Positions 9,612-20,350 of a DNA stretch of 39,983 bases are shown piece after piece; the stretch's first letter is position 1; each line of letters opens with the position of its first letter. The stretch is from Chara braunii. Its lineage: Eukaryota > Streptophyta > Charophyceae > Charales > Characeae. The notes beneath the pieces were generated by a model. It was not told the origin of the DNA. It searched no databases and was given only the letters and a program-made list of their open reading frames with translations. Position numbers and translations under genes: made by a program. Location of the stretch: the NCBI GenBank assembly GCA_003427395.1, contig BFEA01000604.1, forward strand, positions 629,804 through 669,786. Direction: 5' to 3'.

Positions 9612-10274
9612 CTACTCAGACTGGTCGGGCTCCTCGTCTCTTCGTGCCAATGCCTTTCGTCCCCCTCGACTAGGGGTGGCTTCCCTAGGCTCCGACTCCC
9701 TCTGCCTCTTACTTCTCAACCGCCTCTTAACCCTGGGCTGTGGTTGTACTGGCTCTGGCCTTCGAAAGGCCTCCCTCACGTGCGCCCTGCAGCCTTCCCA
9801 GTCACGAGCCCTGTCTCGGATCTCTCGGGCCAGTGGTTTCTCGGTTCTTCTTGTCCAAAGTGGCAGTGTTTGCATCCATTGGTCCCTCAAGATACCCTGC
9901 TCGTGCATAAACTGTTCGAAAGTTGGGATGAACTCCTTCGCAGTCCCAATCTGGAGGCGGATCGACTCCCTGTCTGCTCCTATCGGCGAAGACCTCTTCA
10001 TTTCCTGCTCCACCTCCTACCAAGTCCTCGCCTCCTCACGGATGCGCGCAATGGGCTTTGCAAAGCGTCCTCTTCCCCTCAACCTCTCAATCATGCGGGT
10101 CACAGTCCATCTCCTGCGGCTCGCATAACTTCAATAATCACCCATGACGAGCTTTATGTCCCCATCGTCATACTCTGGCGTATGCTCTCTCTCGTAGGAT
10201 CCATGCCGCTCGTATCCCCCTGATGCCCCGGCTGGTATACTCGACGGCCGCATGTCCTTCTCTCCTCTTGACAT
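9612..10274 (-). pseudogene. Element A ORF2, N-terminal capsid-like (Gag) segment, downstream of pol
   Basis: An ATG at 10274 lies 16 bases after the pol stop (10293-10291). The frame then runs 221 codons, interrupted by TGA (10133-10131) and TAG (10019-10017), to a TAG at 9614-9612, and reads on past that as well. The segment around FIPTFEQFMHEQGI, then TLPLW, then a DW pair and ending in AF, resembles the helical Ty3-type capsid core. The end is basic. Together with the C-terminal CCHC knuckle this makes a Gag-like protein of roughly 820 residues. In most Ty3 elements gag precedes pol; here it follows. Confidence 0.7.
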
Positions 10275-10290
10275 GGCTGTCTTCGCAAAC

Positions 10291-11290
10291 TCAGTCCTCT
10301 TCTCTGGCTACGAATTTCTTGAGTCGGGTTCCTGACACCCAATCCTTCCATTCCGTCCCATTCAATTCTTCAATCTGATATGCGCCCAACTCTCCACATC
10401 GTATGATCCGATAGGGTCGAAACCACCTTTTATCGAGCTTTCGAGACCACTGCTTTTCCAGGGATGAGTCGTATAGTAACACGACGTCCCCCACCTTCAA
10501 AGGCATTTTTCGTACCCGCGCTGCTTGGTCCCAACGAGCCTTATCGTCCAAGCGACTTTTTTCTACTTGACTCGAGGCCTCATGAATCCTCTCTTCTATA
10601 GCCCCCACCTGTCGCGCCCGAATGTCAAGCAATTCTTCAAAAGACGAGTTGGTTTCTAGATCCTGACGCCTCCAGGTCTTTAGGAAGCTCTCAATTGGGA
10701 ACGTAGCATGCCTTCCATACCATAGCGTAGCCGACGCATACTTGGTGGTCCTCTTTACTGTAATATTCTCGACAAAAAAATGTCGCTCTCAGGTACCTTG
10801 GCCATTGACTGGGCTTACCTTCTGTCCACTTAACCAGCAGGTTCGTAATGGTGCTATGCCCTCTCTCCACTCGAGCATTCGCCTGGGGGTATGCGGCCGT
10901 GGTCTAGTTTGCAACCACGCCGTACCTAGATAACAACTCCTGCACCTCCTGACAGGTGAACTCTGACCCTCTATCCATTACGAACTCTTTGACGAAGGGA
11001 TAGCGCAGGTAGTACTCCTCGATGCAGCTAACCAAGACAGGCCCAATTTTTGTACGAATGACCCTCTCATCCATAAAGCCAGAAAGGTTATCCCGTGCGC
11101 TGAAGACATAATTGTAGCCATGGTCCCCAAGTGGCATGAAGAGTTGGTCGAGATGTACCACGACCCCTACTTCCCTTTCCAACCTTGGATGCAGTGGCTC
11201 CCCCGACCTTAGATAAGAACGCTCTTGGCAAGGTACGCAAGACCGACAGAATTTACCAACCATCTTCATCATTCCGTCACCAAGTAACAT
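10291..11290 (-). pseudogene. Element A integrase (catalytic core and C-terminal domain)
   Basis: Integrase inserts the element cDNA into host DNA. The core shows all three acidic residues: D in VHLDQLFMP, D in FVMDRGSEF, and E in ANARVERGH, with exactly 35 residues between the last two (DD35E). The C-terminal part includes LKVGDVVLLYD and WFRPYRIIR, the usual tail fold. Only the CC half of the N-terminal HHCC zinc domain remains (CRSCVPC); the HH half is missing, apparently by deletion near 11290. The frame carries a TAG (10906-10904) and a frameshift at a T run near 10780. The stop at 10293-10291 ends pol. Confidence 0.88.
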
Positions 11291-11766
11291 TCCCTCATCC
11301 TTTGGGCCCTATCGCTTGCATCTCTGTCCCGCATCTCGCACGATAGGAGAAGTCCCAACTCCAGGTAAATTCCATTATACTCTTCTGCACGGAACGCCTC
11401 CTTGATCTCCCCCTCTTCAAACTTGTCATCCTTGCTTTCTAGTATAGCATCTCCCCCTTCAGCCGGATTTAGCGAGCCTACTAAGTCAAAGGACTCCTAC
11501 AGAAGTGTATTGACGAGGATGTACATTCCCCCCATCAATTCCTCATGCTTCCTTACCCGGTCTGTACCTTCCTCTATTGCTCTTATCTCTGCCACCAGAC
11601 TATGATTGCCTGTGAGTGCTAGCTTCATCATCCAATGAACGTCCTTGACACCCCAAGGGTCCTCTTCTTCGAATGACTTGAGTACTAGTTCGGGCTCCTC
11701 TCATATCCCTTTGGCGCGTGCCAAATAGGATGACCAACACAGCTAGGCACTCGAGGTGACCAATTA
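11291..11766 (-). pseudogene. Element A tether between RNase H and integrase
   Basis: The frame of the RNase H segment continues through several stops with readable, charged sequence (for example KHEELMGGMYILVNTLL, FEEGEIKEAFRAEEYNGIYL) to a TGA next to the integrase start. It has no catalytic motif and acts as a spacer in the polyprotein. The two TAA codons after 11767 and later TAG codons mark decay. The junction with integrase loses about one zinc-binding half-domain. Confidence 0.6.
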
Positions 11767-12462
11767 TTAATGTGGAGGCGGGATGTCTTCCTCCTGGTCC
11801 AAAAAGCCATCAACTGGGGGCGTATCTTCTATTGCCTCCCCTTCCTGCTTATCCCAGTTAATGCGGCTTAGCCCATCCGCTCTATTCTTGCTCCCTGGAA
11901 TTCGCTCCAACTCAAAGTTGAACATCCAGATGTATGTTAACCACCTGGCAACCGTTGGATCGGATGACACATAGTTCCTTAGGGAGAAAGCTAGAGCTGT
12001 TGGATCTACCCTCAATATGAACCTTCTGCCAAAGATGTAGTTTCGAAAGATCCATAGGCAGTGAAGGACAGCGAGAGTCTCCCTTTTGAACTGAGAGTAA
12101 TTCCTCTCTGTTGTGCACAGAGTTTGACTCTCAAAACGTAATGGTCTCTCCTTTCCTTCAATATCTGTCTGGATTAGAACCCCACCTAAAGCAGTTGGCC
12201 CAGCATCAGTTTCAACAATGAACGGCCTCACCTCCGTGGCGTCATAGTCCGGTGCTCCCAACACCAATCCTCCTTCTTGAAATTCTTCCTTCATTCCTGC
12301 CACCGCCTTCTCCTGATACTCACCCCAAATCCATTCTTGATCCTGACGAACTAACTTCCTCAACTGCTCTGTCTTAGCAGCAAAGTTTTTGATGAAGGTC
12401 CTCCAGAAGCCACACGTGCCAAGGAAACTCATAACATCTGTTATTGAGTGGAATGGTACCGG
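11767..12462 (-). pseudogene. Element A RT thumb and RNase H
   Basis: The segment begins with the conserved RT connection (SFLGTCGFWRTFIKNFA) and then RNase H, which removes RNA from the RNA-DNA hybrid during reverse transcription. The three usual acidic residues are visible: D in FIVETDAG, E in FKRETLAVL and D in ILRVDPTAL. The end reads ADGLSRINWD, a common RNase H end motif in Ty3 elements. It is in the same frame as the RT and separated from it by a single TGA (12465-12463), probably a former TGG. Confidence 0.92.
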
Positions 12463-13623
12463 TCACTCAACTATCTTGTCCGTCTTCTTAATGTCCGGCC
12501 GCCGACCACTCTTATTACAGACGAATCCCAAAATGGTAGCTTCCCTCATGCAATGCTTGGACTTGGCTCCACTGGCCGTAAGGTTATGCTCTTCAAGCAA
12601 GCCTAGGACTTTGTCAAGGTTTTGGACATGTTTCCAGACAAAGCACCTTACTCCTGGCAAAATTTCATCGTCCGCTCTGCTCCTCGGCCCTTTCATGGCC
12701 AAGTCGTCAATATATGGCTGCGTAATATGCAGACTAACTGTCTGCATGACCCGAATCATGTGTCTCTGGACCATTGCCACAACGTTCGTCCACCCTTGCG
12801 GAGCCACATTCATATGGATGAGTCCTCGAGGTGTATGCATCGCTGTTACTGGTCGGTCTGGCGGGTAGACCGGAAATTGGTCATATCAAGAGTACAGGTC
12901 AATAAGCGAGATTATTGGACTTCCAGCACATGACTCTGACAGCGCATCTGCATTCGACAATCCTCCAGCATCTCGCACAGTCACAACATTCAGCCTTTGC
13001 AAGTCCTGCACCCATCTCAACGTCCCATTAGGCTTGATGAAACAAAACCATGGGGATGCGTAGGGTCCACTTGAATAATCGGCGACGTGCGTGCGTATCT
13101 TGCCATCGAGGTAGTCCACCACCTTTTCTTCGTCAGGATTATGATATCGCGCCCCTCTTAGGTTCCATGGCTCATGTGGCACGGTATGGATGCGGATCAT
13201 AGGGATCTTGTCTACATCAAACCTGCCCAGCTCCTCATCGTTAAATGCATAGGCGCGATGCCTTTTCCTCATCAGTTCTACCATCAATGCCCTCTCTCAA
13301 GGCAGTAGGAAGTCAGACTCTCCCACTATCAGCTTCTCCTCGTTCCCCTCGTTGATACGACATGGCCCCACTGAGGCGCTTTCTTTTATCTGGCGTATCA
13401 AGGCTCGTTCCCGCTCGTAATATACCTCCTCATCTTCGGTAACGAGAGCGGGAACTGGGCGACACTTTTTATCTATCATTTTGTACCGCCTTTGGGAACC
13501 CTNCTTGAGCCGTCCCCTAAAAAAGGCTGACTTGCCGTTCGCGCCTGTGCCTGTGCTATAGCAGGATCCCTTCCCCCCTTGGGAAGCCGATAAACCAACT
13601 CCATCTCCCCTACCTAAGGACAC
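12463..13623 (-). pseudogene. Element A reverse transcriptase
   Basis: RNA-directed DNA polymerase of the Ty3/gypsy type. Motifs in order are the palm entry KPNGTLRWVQDLQRLN, the SLIDLYS motif with catalytic D, the APQGWTN-type motif, and YIDD (12714-12703), which holds the catalytic aspartates. The frame is open from about 13500 except for TGA at 13299-13297 (probably CGA before) and TGA at 12888-12886. Upstream it connects to the protease by a frameshift between about 13600 and 13480, a stretch that also holds one undetermined base (13503). Confidence 0.93.
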
Positions 13624-14555
13624 TTCAGAACTTGTTCCCTCAGCGCCTGAATGGCGTCTGGATCTGCCATTTCGTGCGTGGCCACTATATCCATGGCCTT
13701 ATTCACGTCAGATAAGTTGAGCGAAAACGCTTCTCCTCTTACCTCTTCCTCAGGTTCTGTCATAAGTCTCCGATGCTCATCTTCAGACTCCTCAATGGTG
13801 AAAGAACTAGGATTGGGCCTGTTCCTGATGCTTCTTGGCCCAGTGTTCCGGTAGATAATTATCTCATAATTTCTGCACGCTGGATCACATAAGATCAAGA
13901 TCAGTGACCTGTCATGCTTGTTGTACATTAGGATCTCTGTTCTGCAAAAACAAAATCTCCCTAGGAGAATGCTATGATCCACGTTTGGCATTACGAAGAA
14001 GCAAGTCCTTGCCTTTACCCTTCCAATCTCCAATAGTACATTCGAGGCGGTCCCGCAAAACACGGCCTTGTTGTTGGCCCCATATAGAATGCCGCAATCC
14101 GAGCGTTCTATTTCCAACCCAAACCTGATGGCGTCAGCTTCTTGGATAATATTCATCTCGGCCCCCGTATCCACCATTGCTGCGCACTTGGAACCTCTTA
14201 CTACTAGGTCGACCATACCGCATATCACACATTTCCAATCCATCTTCGTTCCTGGTTCCGCCCATTCCATCTCCTTTGGCAGAATCACAATGAGGTGAAC
14301 ATTCGGCACCAACCGTCTCAATAGTCTTCCTTTCAGCTCATTGCAGGGCCTTGGGGCGGATGCCGGGATTTCCTTAAGGGTCATAAGATCATTATGGCGT
14401 TCAAGTAGCCTGTCGATCACCCTCTCCACATCGAACCCTTCCTCTAACCGGACTGCATACTTCTTTTTCTTGGGCGGTACATCGCGCAAAACTGGTTCCG
14501 CTTCCTCTCGGCTTTCCCTCTTTCTGACCCTTTGTTCTGCCCTTTGATCTTCTTC
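13614..14555 (-). pseudogene. Element A aspartic protease region
   Basis: A retropepsin-type protease that would cut the polyprotein. The active-site motif VDTGAEMNII lies at about 14174-14145 (DTG 14171-14163), and DHSILLGR, about 60 residues on, fits the second conserved hydrophobic-G-R motif. A basic run (PPKKKK) lies upstream. The frame is shared with the knuckle segment, separated by a TAG at 14558-14556, and ends at a TAG (13616-13614) that sequence context suggests was a CAG glutamine codon. Confidence 0.88.
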
Positions 14556-16158
14556 CTAGCGCAGCCTCTCATCCTCCTCTTCATCTTCGTCATCATCCTC
14601 CACCTTTGCCGTTTCCTTCCTCTTCCCTAACTCAGGTTCCTTTCGAGGAGGCTCTTGACTCACACTGACCCTAGTCTGACCTCGAGTACGGGCTGCATGC
14701 GCCAGCCTTCCTTGCGGTGTAGGAGGCCTAGTCATCATTCCTGACCGGGGGCCTGACCCCACGGTGGCCACCCCGGGTCGTCCTGGCATGGATTATGGGC
14801 CAGAGTCATAGAGGAAGACCTTGGGGAGATTAGCCCTCCACTCCTTCACTTCTTCGCAGAAACCTACCAACCTCCGTTGGTATCTCCCCACCTTGTCCAG
14901 CAGATCTTCCATCTTCCCCAGCAGGACCGACGCGGGTTCTACCCTTTCCTCCTCACTCTCGTCCTCAGACTCGATGATTATGGGTTTTTCTTTTAAAACC
15001 TCTGGCCGTAGCCTCTGGGTCACTTCCTCATTACTCCCCACCTCTTCTACTCTAATGGGTGGATCCTCTTTCGCCTGCCATAACCGGAACGTGGCAGGAG
15101 GTGTTTGTCGTGCCCCCACTCTTCGCTGGGCCTCCGCCCTTACTCCACAAGGGACCTTTCTATCAATATACTCTCCGAACTGATCGTATATGTCTCCATC
15201 CATGTTAGAGTAGATCAGTCCCACTCGCTCGTCCTCCCGCCTTGTGTTGCAGAACCGTATAGTGTGACCTTGCTTGTCGCAGTGTTGACATATGGCGGTC
15301 CTCCAATCAAAACGGGTTCTTCCACCCCCCTGGTTCCCTTGATTACCTTGGCTACCCTGATTCCCCCGGTCCTGGTAGCCTTGGTTATCCGATTGACCTC
15401 CTCGGCCACCGCCATTCCTGCCGTGCCTCCTTCCACCGCCTCTCCCTCGATTTCCTCGATTCCCTTGGTCCTGATTACCTCCGGCCGCCACACTACCCTG
15501 TGAACTTTGTGTGGGCGATGGAGGTGGTGCCGTGGGTTGAGCCTGAGCGGCGAGGTAGCTTGGAGGCGGCATATTTGTTCGGGGCCCAGCGTATGGCACT
15601 ACCTGTCCAGGCGGAGCTGGGCTTCCCCAAGGCACATATGTATTGAATATGGGCCACGGCCACTGTCCGAATTACGGTACCGATACTTGCGAATGACCCG
15701 CACTACTTGAAGGGGCCGACACACTTGGGGGCGCAACTACTACTACTTGGGGTATGCCCCTTCCCGGAGCCTTGCCCTTCTTGTGCTAAGTTGCGCTATT
15801 TATGCTGCGTCTTTGAGAGGTGTTGGGGTACTGGCTCCTCTTCTTCCCATCCTTCCCGAGCAGCCTCCTCTACCACAACCTCCTTCGCCTTTCCTTGGAC
15901 TGCCGTCACCACCTTCTTTTGTATCACCGCGTTTAGCTCTGCTAATGCGTCGGTGACAATCTTTTTCACTCCTGGGGTCCCAGATACTATGGCATCCCTC
16001 TCCTTCCTCTTCTACCTTTGCAAACGCACCTGGTGCTGCTCCACTTGATCTAGGCTTCCATCCTCCACCCCTTTGTCGATGGTAGCCCAAGTGAGCTTCG
16101 CGCTTCCTCCCCCATTGCTCGTCAACTCTGATGCCTCCGACGCGGTGAGCAACCCCTA
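14556..16158 (-). pseudogene. Element A ORF1 N-terminal linker with CCHC zinc knuckle
   Basis: The first part of the pol-bearing ORF. It contains a charged helical segment (about 16150-15800), a P/Q-rich stretch, G/N/R-rich repeats (GGRGG, GNQGNQG) and a CCHC knuckle, CQHCDKQGHTIRFC (15290-15249), then acidic sequence to 14556. I see no capsid domain here, in contrast to ORF2. Stops in frame are TAG (16158-16156), TAG (16014-16012), TAA (15674-15672), TAA (14795-14793) and TAG (14558-14556), with one frameshift near 15790. The true start is uncertain; an ATG near 16204 opens a different frame. Confidence 0.8.
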
Positions 16159-16163
16159 CTGTA

Positions 16164-16198
16164 ATCCTGGCCCAGGATCTTGAATCCTGGCCCAGGAC
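16164..16198. repeat. Duplicated palindrome at the start of ORF1
   Basis: ATCCTGGCCCAGGAT (16164-16178), a near-perfect palindrome, is followed after 5 bases by a second copy of most of it. On the minus strand the region begins TTGGTCCTGGGCC. A TGG here could be the start of a primer binding site, but I cannot match it to a tRNA. Confidence 0.5.
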
Positions 16199-16204
16199 CA
16201 ACAT

Positions 16205-17740
16205 CCTACTGGGAATTTATTAAGAAACATATAATCAGAAAAAGGGGGTTTACCCTCTCTTTTCTTAACCCCAACCCCTACTTTTACCCTTAATATGCGG
16301 GCCCCTCAGGCCACGCGAACTCCCAGCATAGATACACATATATTTATATATATATATATATAATGGGGATAAGTATGTGACGATCACTTCTCACAATCAC
16401 AGTGGGGCTCCTCACAACCATATGTGTGTGATCGCAGACAGTCAAATCCGAAATCCGAACCACAGAACATACCTGCAATCACATCAAAAGTCCAACAAAG
16501 TCCATGCACTACACGGAGTCAACCCCAACCACTCTCTGTACTCATACCCCTCGCTTTAGCCATGCAAGCCCCAGCCTCCTGTCCAACCGGCCATAATTAA
16601 ATACTCAGTACCTTTGTTAAATGGCCATTCAATAAACGTCTGGGTGAAACCTTAGTAAAACAATAAAATCACCAGGGCTAAAGCCTTTTAGGTTGAGTAT
16701 TGAGGGTGAGTTGAGTCGTAAACCGACGAGTCGGCAACCGACCTGTTATCAGTGATAATAGAAGGCGATCCTTGTAGGATCGAGTTGAATCTTATCCCGA
16801 TCTCAAATACAACGTCCAAAGGGACCTGAAACATAAGACAGGCCAACCCCAAGCTAGATCTATGAGTCTAAATCAAGCATAACCTCCATATCTCAAGCTC
16901 ACAAAGGGTCATTCTACCTAACTAATCCTGGGTCTATCCTTAAACCAACGCCTAAGGGAAAAATAGGTCTTTTGGCAGAATCTCCTCTATATAGAGTGAA
17001 CTGCCAAAAATTGCCACCTGTCAAAAATATATTCTAACTCTTCTAAATTTAGGAAAATTTCGGCAGCGCTTCCCGTACGAAAAGTGTCTTCGCAAAATTT
17101 ATAATAGTCCAAATATGAAAAAAAAAATAATCCCTAACTCTGGAAAGCTTCAACTTGTCTAACTTCCTGAATTAGTAAAATTTTGGGCAGCACTTCCTCT
17201 AGAAAGGTAGACTTCCCAGATTTGTACTGAGTCAGATACGAACTCAGGATCGATTCCTGAATTCAACTTAGGACAAAGTTTGACAATCTCCTAAGATTTT
17301 ATAGAATTTTCGGCAGTGCTTCCGGTAGAGAAAGTGCTATCTCAAGATTTATACAAAACTAAGTTCAGAAAGATACGTGACTTTGACTTTTCAAAGTCCA
17401 ATTTTGTCTAACTCCATGGAATAGCAAAAATTTGGGCAGCACTCCCTTTAGAAAAGGAGACTCTCCATATTTTTACTAGGCCATAATAGTCAGACAGGTC
17501 GAACTTTGAAAAGACAAAATCTAACTAACTCCTTGGTTTTGTAAAAATTTCGACAGCGCTTCCCGTAGGAAAAGTGGCTTACCAAGATTTATACAAGGCC
17601 AAGTATAATAAAAAGTCTCAGAAACTGCAGAAATTGACCTAAGTAAAAATAAACTTAGTCCAGAAAATGCAAGAATTGAAACTAACTCCTACGACTCTAA
17701 CACGTGGCGAGCAACTAAAGCAACTACCTATCAACCTGAA
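16205..17740. other. AT-rich gene-free stretch between ORF1 and the 5' LTR copy
   Basis: No coding segment. It contains a TA microsatellite (about 16330-16361), the alternating tandem repeat at 17041-17600, and otherwise unassigned sequence. Because the left repeat is cut at position 1, some or all of this stretch could belong to the LTR, which would make the LTR up to about 7.6 kb including the hAT insert. I could not find a convincing primer binding site that fixes the boundary. Confidence 0.5.
17041..17600. repeat. Alternating two-type tandem repeat (A-B-A-B-A)
   Basis: Five units of about 120 bp each centre on a GGCAG core. Type A (CGGCAGCGCTTCCCGTA-like) lies at about 17061, 17311 and 17551, and type B (GGGCAGCACTTCCTCTA-like) at about 17184 and 17434. 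The higher-order period is therefore about 245 bp. Each unit also shares flanking AAAATTT and AGATTTATAC-like segments. Confidence 0.75.
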
Positions 17741-17909
17741 ACACAGATCAGATAGTCATCCCAATCAGCCAAATGCAAGCCAAACCATGAGGGTAAGTAC
17801 TCTCACCATCCTAAGTTATTTCCCATAAGATAGTTCATGAGTCTTCAGATAATTCATCCCTTAAGCCCAACTTACATATGGCATAAATGCTGGACTATTC
17901 GGTTTGGAA

Positions 17910-18854
17910 CAGGGTTGTCGAGCCCCAGCCCCGGGGCCCCGGTGGGGGTCCGGGGGTCTGGGGGTGGGCACCCCCAACCCCGGCTCCAGACCCCCCCCCC
18001 CAAAAAATAAAAATAAAAAAAATTCAAAAAAAAATCAAAAAAAAAAAGAAAAAAGTGGGGGGTGCGCAGCGAGAGCACACACCATATGGGCTAAACCCCA
18101 AAAATGGGGTTTTATGCCCCACCCCGGACCCCCCCCGGGGCCACACCCACCACTCGTGGGACCGGGGTAGCTGCTGGTGCGGGGCCGGGGGCGGGACCAA
18201 CAGTCGGCGGGGGCGGGGGTGCGGGGTGCGGGGCGCGGGGCTCGGTGCGGGGGTGNNNNNNNNNNNNNNNNNNNNNNNNNNNNNNNNNNNNNNNNNNNNN
18301 NNNNNNNNNNNNNNNNNNNNNNNNNNNNNNNNNNNNNNNNNNNNNNNNNNNNNNNNNNNNNNNNNNNNNNNNNNNNNNNNNNNNNNNNNNNNNNNNNNNN
18401 NNNNNNNNNNNNNNNNNNNNNNNNNNNNNNNNNNNNNNNNNNNNNNNNNNNNNNNNNNNNNNNNNNNNNNNNNNNNNNNNNNNNNNNNNNNNNNNNNNNN
18501 NNNNNNNNNNNNNNNNNNNNNNNNNNNNNNNNNNNNNNNNNNNNNNNNNNNNNNNNNNNNNNNNNNNNNNNNNNNNNNNNNNNNNNNNNNNNNNNNNNNN
18601 NNNNNNNNNNNNNNNNNNNNNNNNNNNNNNNNNNNNNNNNNNNNNNNNNNNNNNNNNNNNNNNNNNNNNNNNNNNNNNNNNNNNNNNNNNNNNNNNNNNN
18701 NNNNNNNNNNNNNNNNNNNNNNNNNNNNNNNNNNNNNNNNNNNNNNNNNNNNNNNNNNNNNNNNNNNNGGGGGTCGGGTAGCCCCGCGGCGGGGGTCCGG
18801 GGGTGAAACCCGTACCCCGGCTTGGGCCCCGGGGATCCCCCCGTGACAACCCTG
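17910..18854. mobile_element. hAT-type non-autonomous DNA transposon with 8-bp target duplication
   Basis: The ends are CAGGGTTGTC (17910-17919) and GACAACCCTG (18845-18854), perfect 10-bp terminal inverted repeats. They are flanked by the 8-bp direct repeat GTTTGGAA (17902-17909 and 18855-18862), which is present once in the left LTR apart from one substitution. An 8-bp duplication with CAGGG ends is the hAT superfamily signature. The visible interior is very GC-rich at both ends with an A-rich tract (about 18001-18055). Of the 945 bp, 513 are undetermined (18256-18768). No transposase is visible, but the gap could hide sequence. Long reading frames across the gap are artefacts. Confidence 0.9.
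18256..18768. other. Assembly gap (513 N)
   Basis: The run of undetermined bases sits inside the GC-rich hAT element, where extreme GC content and inverted repeats probably blocked sequencing. Its true length may differ. Confidence 0.98.
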
Positions 18855-20164
18855 GTTTGGAAACAATGTTCAACGTGCCTTTAGGATATACACGAACATG
18901 TTGCACTACCAATGTTATCTTCTTTGGGAATTTGACTAGACCATTCGGCTTGGAAACAATGCCTAGCCGCCCTGAACTATTTAATATCCCAAGTTTAATA
19001 ACTCTCTGACTTTGTTATCAAAAGAAGGTGCAAATATGGGCAGGGGACTGAACCATTCGGCTTGGAAACAATGATTAGCTTGGCCAGTCTATTTCCAATT
19101 ATACTTCGTAATTTCCCTTCTCTGCTTAGTGATATGGTTTAACGTCGGGCCATTCGGCTTGGAAACAATGCCCAACTGCCAGTTCGCATGCAAATATATG
19201 TAAAATACTTCCATTTATACTTAGGTTGTACTTATGTGCTTGGTTTTCAGGCTAAGCCATTCAACTTAGAAACAACATCCGGCCTTAGACCAAAAATTCT
19301 CCCTCAGAATGAAACAAGAAAACCCTTTCACATCAGGCAAAACCTCAGAAAATTAAACATTGCAACCAGGCCATTCAACTTAGGAACAATGTCTGACCCT
19401 TCAGAAAACAGTCAAATAAACACAACCCTGAGCCATTCAACTTAGAAACAATGATCAACCCTTGGTTGACCCAGTCAAACTCATGCAGTCTGCCTTTTTC
19501 CCACCTTTCCCCAGTTCATCCCCCTAGTCTGCTTTCAGTCAAAGTAAAAAAAATGAAACTTGAGCTTCACTCTCATACCTTCTCTTCCATTCACTCTGAT
19601 TCTGTCCTGAACAGAAAGCAAGAATCATAGGGACAGTCTCATGCATACACCAGCTAAACTTAATGAGGGATAGGCAAACATGGGTGATATGGGGTCATAC
19701 GGATGGGAAGATAATATACCTGATGGTTCCCTGCCTCCACAACCTCGCCTAGGTTTCGACAGGGCTCCCGCAATCGGTGGGTGGACTCCCAACAGAGTCC
19801 CGACGTGGTCCTACGGGTTGCAATCCCGCCTGCCGCCTTCCTCTCGTAACCAACAGACTAGACTTCGAGTGAGAAGGGAAGAAAGAGGTAGGTTTGAGAC
19901 TCTCAGATCCAAGGAGGGTGCACTCAGACTCGCAAGAAAGGGCCTTGGTTCCTTGATGCGCTTGAGGGCCCCGCAATGATGGCCAAACTGCAGCAGCTTG
20001 ATCGAATCTGAAGTCAAACTGTTGAAGTCAACTCCTTGATGCCCTTTTTAGATCGCCACAATGACCCCTCTTCATAGTCTATCCATCCCTCTGAGTTCCG
20101 ACACCTCTCCTTAGTCCCTCCGCCGCTACACAACAACCTGTGCCAGCCAGCGGCATCCAACAAC

Positions 20165-20350
20165 AATCTGCACAGTATGCATCAGTGTGCAGTAGTGTGC
20201 AGCAGCATGCAGCAGCAGTTTGTGCACAATCAACAACAACAATTTGTACACCACTAACAGCAGCCCCTAGTAGTGCGCAGCTGCATGCGGCAGTGTGCAG
20301 CAGCCGACCCATAATATGCAGCAACCACAGTTGCCTGTAGCAGTTTGTAC
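20165..20350. repeat. CAG-rich minisatellite-like tract, right LTR copy
   Basis: Homologue of the 1455-1660 tract, with degenerate CAGCAGTGTG repeats that differ in unit count and sequence from the left copy. Confidence 0.55.

Larger units (their letters stand above)
17892..19453. repeat. Short motif array in the right LTR, split by a hAT insertion
   Basis: Counterpart of the left array, with copies at 17892 (interrupted), about 18935, 19050, 19149, 19255, 19370 and 19433. The hAT element landed inside the first copy, so the array was present before that insertion. Confidence 0.7.

Noticed and set aside
16170-16205. Primer binding site starting TGGTCCTGGGCC on the minus strand
   Set aside because: It begins with TGG but I cannot match it to a tRNA 3' end and no CA-ending LTR precedes it, so the LTR boundary was not set from it.
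17887-18912. Long reading frames on both strands across 17.9-18.9 kb
   Set aside because: They pass through 513 undetermined bases and extreme GC-rich sequence of a hAT element, so openness means nothing.
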